In this document: piece after piece, positions 48,208-51,203 of the stretch
How the letters are laid out: every line of letters begins with the position of its first letter
Numbering within the stretch: position 1 is the first letter of the stretch
NCBI RefSeq assembly: GCF_002155975.1
Contig: NZ_MUMI01000039.1
Location: 1-51,203 of the forward strand
Reading direction: 5' to 3'
Length of the DNA stretch: 51,203 bases
DNA from: Amycolatopsis kentuckyensis
GTDB lineage: Bacteria; Actinomycetota; Actinomycetes; Mycobacteriales; Pseudonocardiaceae
Made by a program: the position numbers and the translations under genes
The notes under the pieces: model-generated
Seen by the model: only the letters and a program-made list of their open reading frames with translations
The model's database searches: none
Told to the model about the DNA's origin: nothing

Positions 48208-51203
48208 ATGCCACGCCAAGAGCGGCCGCTGGCCGAAACCGACGACAAGCTCACGCGGTTCGCTGCGGGGCTGCGCCAGCTGCGGGACAAAGCGGGCAAA
48301 CCGACTTACCGGGAGCTCAGTACCCGCGCGCACTACTCGACGTCGGTGCTGGCCGACGCGGCGGGCGGGCGCAGGCTACCCAGCCTGGCGGTGACACTGG
48401 CGTTCGTGCGGGCCTGCGAAGGCGACGTCGAGGAATGGGAACAGCGGTGGCGTGAAGCCGCCGAGGAACTGTCCGCCACTCCCCGGACGGGCACGGACGC
48501 GACCGCGCCCTACGCCGGGCTCGCCGCGTTCGAGATCGCGGACGCGGGACGGTTCTTCGGCCGGGACGGACTGGTCGCCGAGCTGGTCGAACAGGTCGGT
48601 AAACGCCGTTTTCTCGGCGTGTTCGGTGCGTCCGGGACGGGGAAGTCGTCGCTGTTGCGGGCGGGCTTGGCGGCAAAGCTGGCCCACCGTCCCGTGGCGG
48701 TGCTGGTACCGGGCGCCCATCCGTTCGAAGCGTGCGCCGCGGCGTTGTCCGCGTTGTCCGGCGAGCCGGCGGAAGGGGTACGCGCGGACCTGGAGGCCGA
48801 GCCGGAGCACCTCCACACGCATGTCCTGCGGGCGTTGGCGAACGAACCGGACGATGTCGACCTGGTCTTCGTGGTCGACCAGTTCGAAGAGACCTTCACC
48901 CAGTGTGAGGACCCGGGCGAGCGGGAACGGTTCATCGCCGCGCTCGTGTCCGCAGCCCAGGCCGACGGCAGCCGCATCCGGGTGGTGCTCGGCATCCGGG
49001 CGGACTTCTACGGCCGGTGCGGCCAGTACCCACTGCTGGTGGCGGCGCTCAAGGACGCGCAGGTCATGGTCGGTGCGATGACCACCGAGGAGCTGAGGCA
49101 GGCGGTGGTGCGGCCCGCCGCCGCCGCGGACCTCAGCGTCGAGTCCGCACTCGTGTCGAGGTTGATCGCCGACACCGCTGGGCAACCCGCCGTGCTGCCG
49201 CTGGTGTCGCACGCGCTGCTGGAGACCTGGCGGCGCCGCAGCGGGATGGCCCTCACGCTCGCCGGGTACGAGAAGTCCGGCGGTATCCAGCACGCGCTGG
49301 CCCGCAGCGCGGAGGACGTCTACGCCGGGCTCGACGAGGAGCAGCGGGCAGCGGCCAGGAACCTGTTCCTGCGGCTCGTCGTGGTGGGCGACAGCACCGA
49401 GGACAGCAGGCGCAGGCTGCGACCGAACGAACTCGACAGTCTCGGCCCGGCCAGTGGCGTCGTGCTGGACCGGTTCGTGCGTGCCCGGTTGCTGACCGTC
49501 GGACGGCACGGCGTCGAACTGGCGCACGAAGCACTGATCCGGCACTGGCCGAGACTGCGGGACTGGCTCGGCGAAGACCGCGAAGGGCTGCGCATCCACC
49601 GTCAGCTCACCGAAGCCGCACTCGACTGGCAACGGCTCGGCCGCGACAAGGAGGCCTTGTACCGCGGCGTCCGCCTCCAGGCCGCGCGCGACTGGCTGAC
49701 GGGCAACGAGCGGGCGGCAACGCCTGTCGAACGAGCCTTCCTGGATTCGAGCTCGGCGGCGGATCGCCGCCGGCTCCGGCGGTCCCGGCAGGTCATCGCC
49801 GTGCTCTGCGTTCTGGTGCTGGTCGCGGCCACCACCACGGTGGTCGCCTGGAAAGCCCAGCGAACCGCGGCGGACCAGCGCAACGTCGCCGTCGCGCTGA
49901 ACATCGTCAGCCGGGCCGATTCACTGCAGTCCACCGATCCGGTGCTGGCGGCCCAGTTGCGGCTTGCCGCCTACCGGCTAGCGGCCAACGCGGACACCGC
50001 CGGCTCGCTGCTGAGCGCGTTCTCCACGCCGTACGCCGGACGCCTGGATGGGCACGGCAGGCCCGTGGTCGCCACGGCGGTGAGTGCGGACGGCAGGCTG
50101 CTGGCGACCGGGGGCCAGGACAAGACTGCGCGGCTCTGGGATTTCTCGTCGCCCGAGCATCCGCGGGAGCTGGCCAAAATCGGCCATGAAGACGCGGTGG
50201 TCAGCCTCGCCATCAGCCCGGACGGCAGGTTCCTCGCCACCGTTGGCGAGCTGGCCGGGAAAACCCAGCTGTGGTCGATCGCCGATCCGGCCCACGCCGC
50301 GCTGGTGGCGACGATCGACGGCGAGGGAGTCACCTGGACCGGCTCGATCCTCACCACGCGGAACACGGGCGTGTTCGGAGCGGGTGACCAGGTCACGTTG
50401 TGGAACGTCGCCGATCCGCGCAAGCCGGTGAAGTTCGCGCCGATCCCCGGCAACGGGCTGCCGGTCTTCGGTCCCGACCGCCGTCTGCTTGCGGTCGCAC
50501 CGGCAGCCGGTGGCGCCTTGCTCTGGGACGTCTCGGACCCGGCCGGCCCACGGCCGCTGGAGGCACCGGTGGCCGATCCCGACCAGGTGAAGAGCGTCGC
50601 GATCAGCGTGGACGGCAAGACGCTCGCCACCGGCAACGGCGAGACCATCCGGCTCTGGGACATCAGCGATCCCCGGCACCGCAAGGAGCTGACGCTCCTG
50701 CCGGGCGAGGGCAGCGCCGCGGTGTTCGGCCCGGACGGGCACTCGCTGATCACCTGGTCACGGAGCGACGCGCCGCGCCTGTGGGACATCGGAGACCTGG
50801 CACATCCGCGCGAGGTCCGCGCCTTGGAGTTCAACGAAGGACTCGTGGATTCGGTGTCGTTCAGCCGGGACGGCCGGTGGGCGGTCATCGCGGGCGACGA
50901 GGTCCGCCTGGTCGACCTCGCCGGATTCACCTTGGACGGCATGCGCGGCGAGATGCCGTCGGTGGAATTCTCCGGCGAAACGCTCATCGCCGGTGCCGAC
51001 GCGAAGAACGTCAAGTTCTGGAACGTCTCCGACTCCGCCCACCCGGCGGCGGCCGGGTCGCTGCCGATGCCACCGAAGAGCGAGGTCGCCGGGGTGACAC
51101 GCAGCCAGGACGGGCGGACAGCAGCGGTCCAAGGCATGTCGGGTACCACGTACCTGTGGGACATGACCACGCGGCCGCCCCGGCAGGCCGCCGAACTCGC
51201 AGG
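48208..51203 (+). CDS. HTH-nSTAND NTPase-TM-WD40 repeat protein (3' end outside window)
   Basis: The gene runs at least 998 residues to the window edge, from ATG 48208 (RBS GTGGGGGAGTCG). Residues about 14-75 are an XRE-like HTH (FAAGLRQLRDKAGKPTYRELSTRAHYSTSVLADAAGGRRLP). About 95-490 are a novel STAND (nSTAND1) NTPase: PYAGLAAFEIADAGRFFGRD, P-loop GVFGASGTGKSS near 140-150, Walker B VDLVFVVDQFEETFTQ near 220, then QPAVLPLVSHALLETW. A transmembrane helix (VIAVLCVLVLVAATTTVVAW) is at about 529-550. From about 610 there are WD40 blades (LLATGGQDKTARLWD, FLATVGELAGKTQLW, TLATGNGETIRLWD). The WD40 part is probably a sensor outside the membrane, signalling to the NTPase and HTH inside. Its partner is unknown. 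Confidence 0.9.
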   Translation, partial: MPRQERPLAETDDKLTRFAAGLRQLRDKAGKPTYRELSTRAHYSTSVLADAAGGRRLPSLAVTLAFVRACEGDVEEWEQRWREAAEELSATPRTGTDATAPYAGLAAFEIADAGRFFGRDGLVAELVEQVGKRRFLGVFGASGTGKSSLLRAGLAAKLAHRPVAVLVPGAHPFEACAAALSALSGEPAEGVRADLEAEPEHLHTHVLRALANEPDDVDLVFVVDQFEETFTQCEDPGERERFIAALVSAAQADGSRIRVVLGIRADFYGRCGQYPLLVAALKDAQVMVGAMTTEELRQAVVRPAAAADLSVESALVSRLIADTAGQPAVLPLVSHALLETWRRRSGMALTLAGYEKSGGIQHALARSAEDVYAGLDEEQRAAARNLFLRLVVVGDSTEDSRRRLRPNELDSLGPASGVVLDRFVRARLLTVGRHGVELAHEALIRHWPRLRDWLGEDREGLRIHRQLTEAALDWQRLGRDKEALYRGVRLQAARDWLTGNERAATPVERAFLDSSSAADRRRLRRSRQVIAVLCVLVLVAATTTVVAWKAQRTAADQRNVAVALNIVSRADSLQSTDPVLAAQLRLAAYRLAANADTAGSLLSAFSTPYAGRLDGHGRPVVATAVSADGRLLATGGQDKTARLWDFSSPEHPRELAKIGHEDAVVSLAISPDGRFLATVGELAGKTQLWSIADPAHAALVATIDGEGVTWTGSILTTRNTGVFGAGDQVTLWNVADPRKPVKFAPIPGNGLPVFGPDRRLLAVAPAAGGALLWDVSDPAGPRPLEAPVADPDQVKSVAISVDGKTLATGNGETIRLWDISDPRHRKELTLLPGEGSAAVFGPDGHSLITWSRSDAPRLWDIGDLAHPREVRALEFNEGLVDSVSFSRDGRWAVIAGDEVRLVDLAGFTLDGMRGEMPSVEFSGETLIAGADAKNVKFWNVSDSAHPAAAGSLPMPPKSEVAGVTRSQDGRTAAVQGMSGTTYLWDMTTRPPRQAAELA

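Noticed and set aside
1..51203. tRNA/rRNA genes or CRISPR arrays
   Set aside because: No rRNA-like stretch, no readable tRNA arms and no regularly spaced 25-40 bp direct repeats were seen; the 141-bp repeat at 1-560 is protein-coding and the 21-bp repeat near 31.8 kb is too short for CRISPR.

Overview
The window is high-GC actinobacterial DNA. The codon use, the AfsR/SARP regulators, the SigE-type ECF sigma factor, the many secreted ricin-domain hydrolases and the frequent GTG/TTG starts fit a soil actinomycete. Pseudonocardiales such as Amycolatopsis is my best guess, but that is inference. There are no rRNA or tRNA genes, no ribosomal or core metabolic genes and no CRISPR array. Several decayed genes and two transposase remnants suggest accessory, chromosome-arm-like DNA.

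Left part (1-16 kb): a secreted lysozyme-like protein with a beta-propeller tail (cut by the window edge) and a small secreted duplicated protein lie divergent to a large XRE-SARP-NB-ARC-TPR regulator. Then come a monooxygenase remnant, an SDR/TetR divergent pair sharing a clear palindrome, a LacI remnant, a LysR-SDR pair and a frameshifted alpha/beta hydrolase. A tightly coupled minus-strand operon follows (PaaK-like adenylating enzyme, Cys-rich small protein, cytochrome P450, VOC protein). It looks like a small tailoring or natural-product cassette of unknown product.

Middle (15.5-23.2 kb): a plant-cell-wall locus. GH62 arabinofuranosidase and GH74 xyloglucanase are divergent, followed by an ECF sigma factor with a coupled membrane protein and a GH54 arabinofuranosidase. 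All three hydrolases carry ricin-type (QxW) modules. LacI-type palindromes stand upstream of GH62 and GH54. A flavin monooxygenase and an IS630 remnant follow.

25-31.6 kb: a catabolic regulon made of an SDR, a BKACE (DUF849) enzyme, a HpcH/HpaI aldolase, a cupin protein and a DUF6282-like metal hydrolase in one coupled operon, divergent from an MFS transporter, plus an IclR regulator. An identical 18-bp sequence containing the palindrome TGTTCACTTCGTGAAC stands in front of both the transporter and the IclR gene, so the operator can be read directly. The substrate is unknown.

32-40.6 kb: a PucR-type regulator and a LuxR-family ATPase (LAL-like) regulator, a secreted cutinase/PET-hydrolase-like esterase, then a DHA2 exporter with a cupin-alpha/beta-hydrolase fusion and a divergent TetR regulator with palindromic sites. 

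Right part (40.6-51.2 kb): a duplicated ferredoxin-like-fold protein, a membrane protein, an AfsR-like regulator divergent from a SapA-like secreted protein, an IS5-type remnant, an ImuB-like pseudogene, a coupled 40-aa/102-aa small gene pair, and a large HTH-nSTAND-TM-WD40 protein running off the end.
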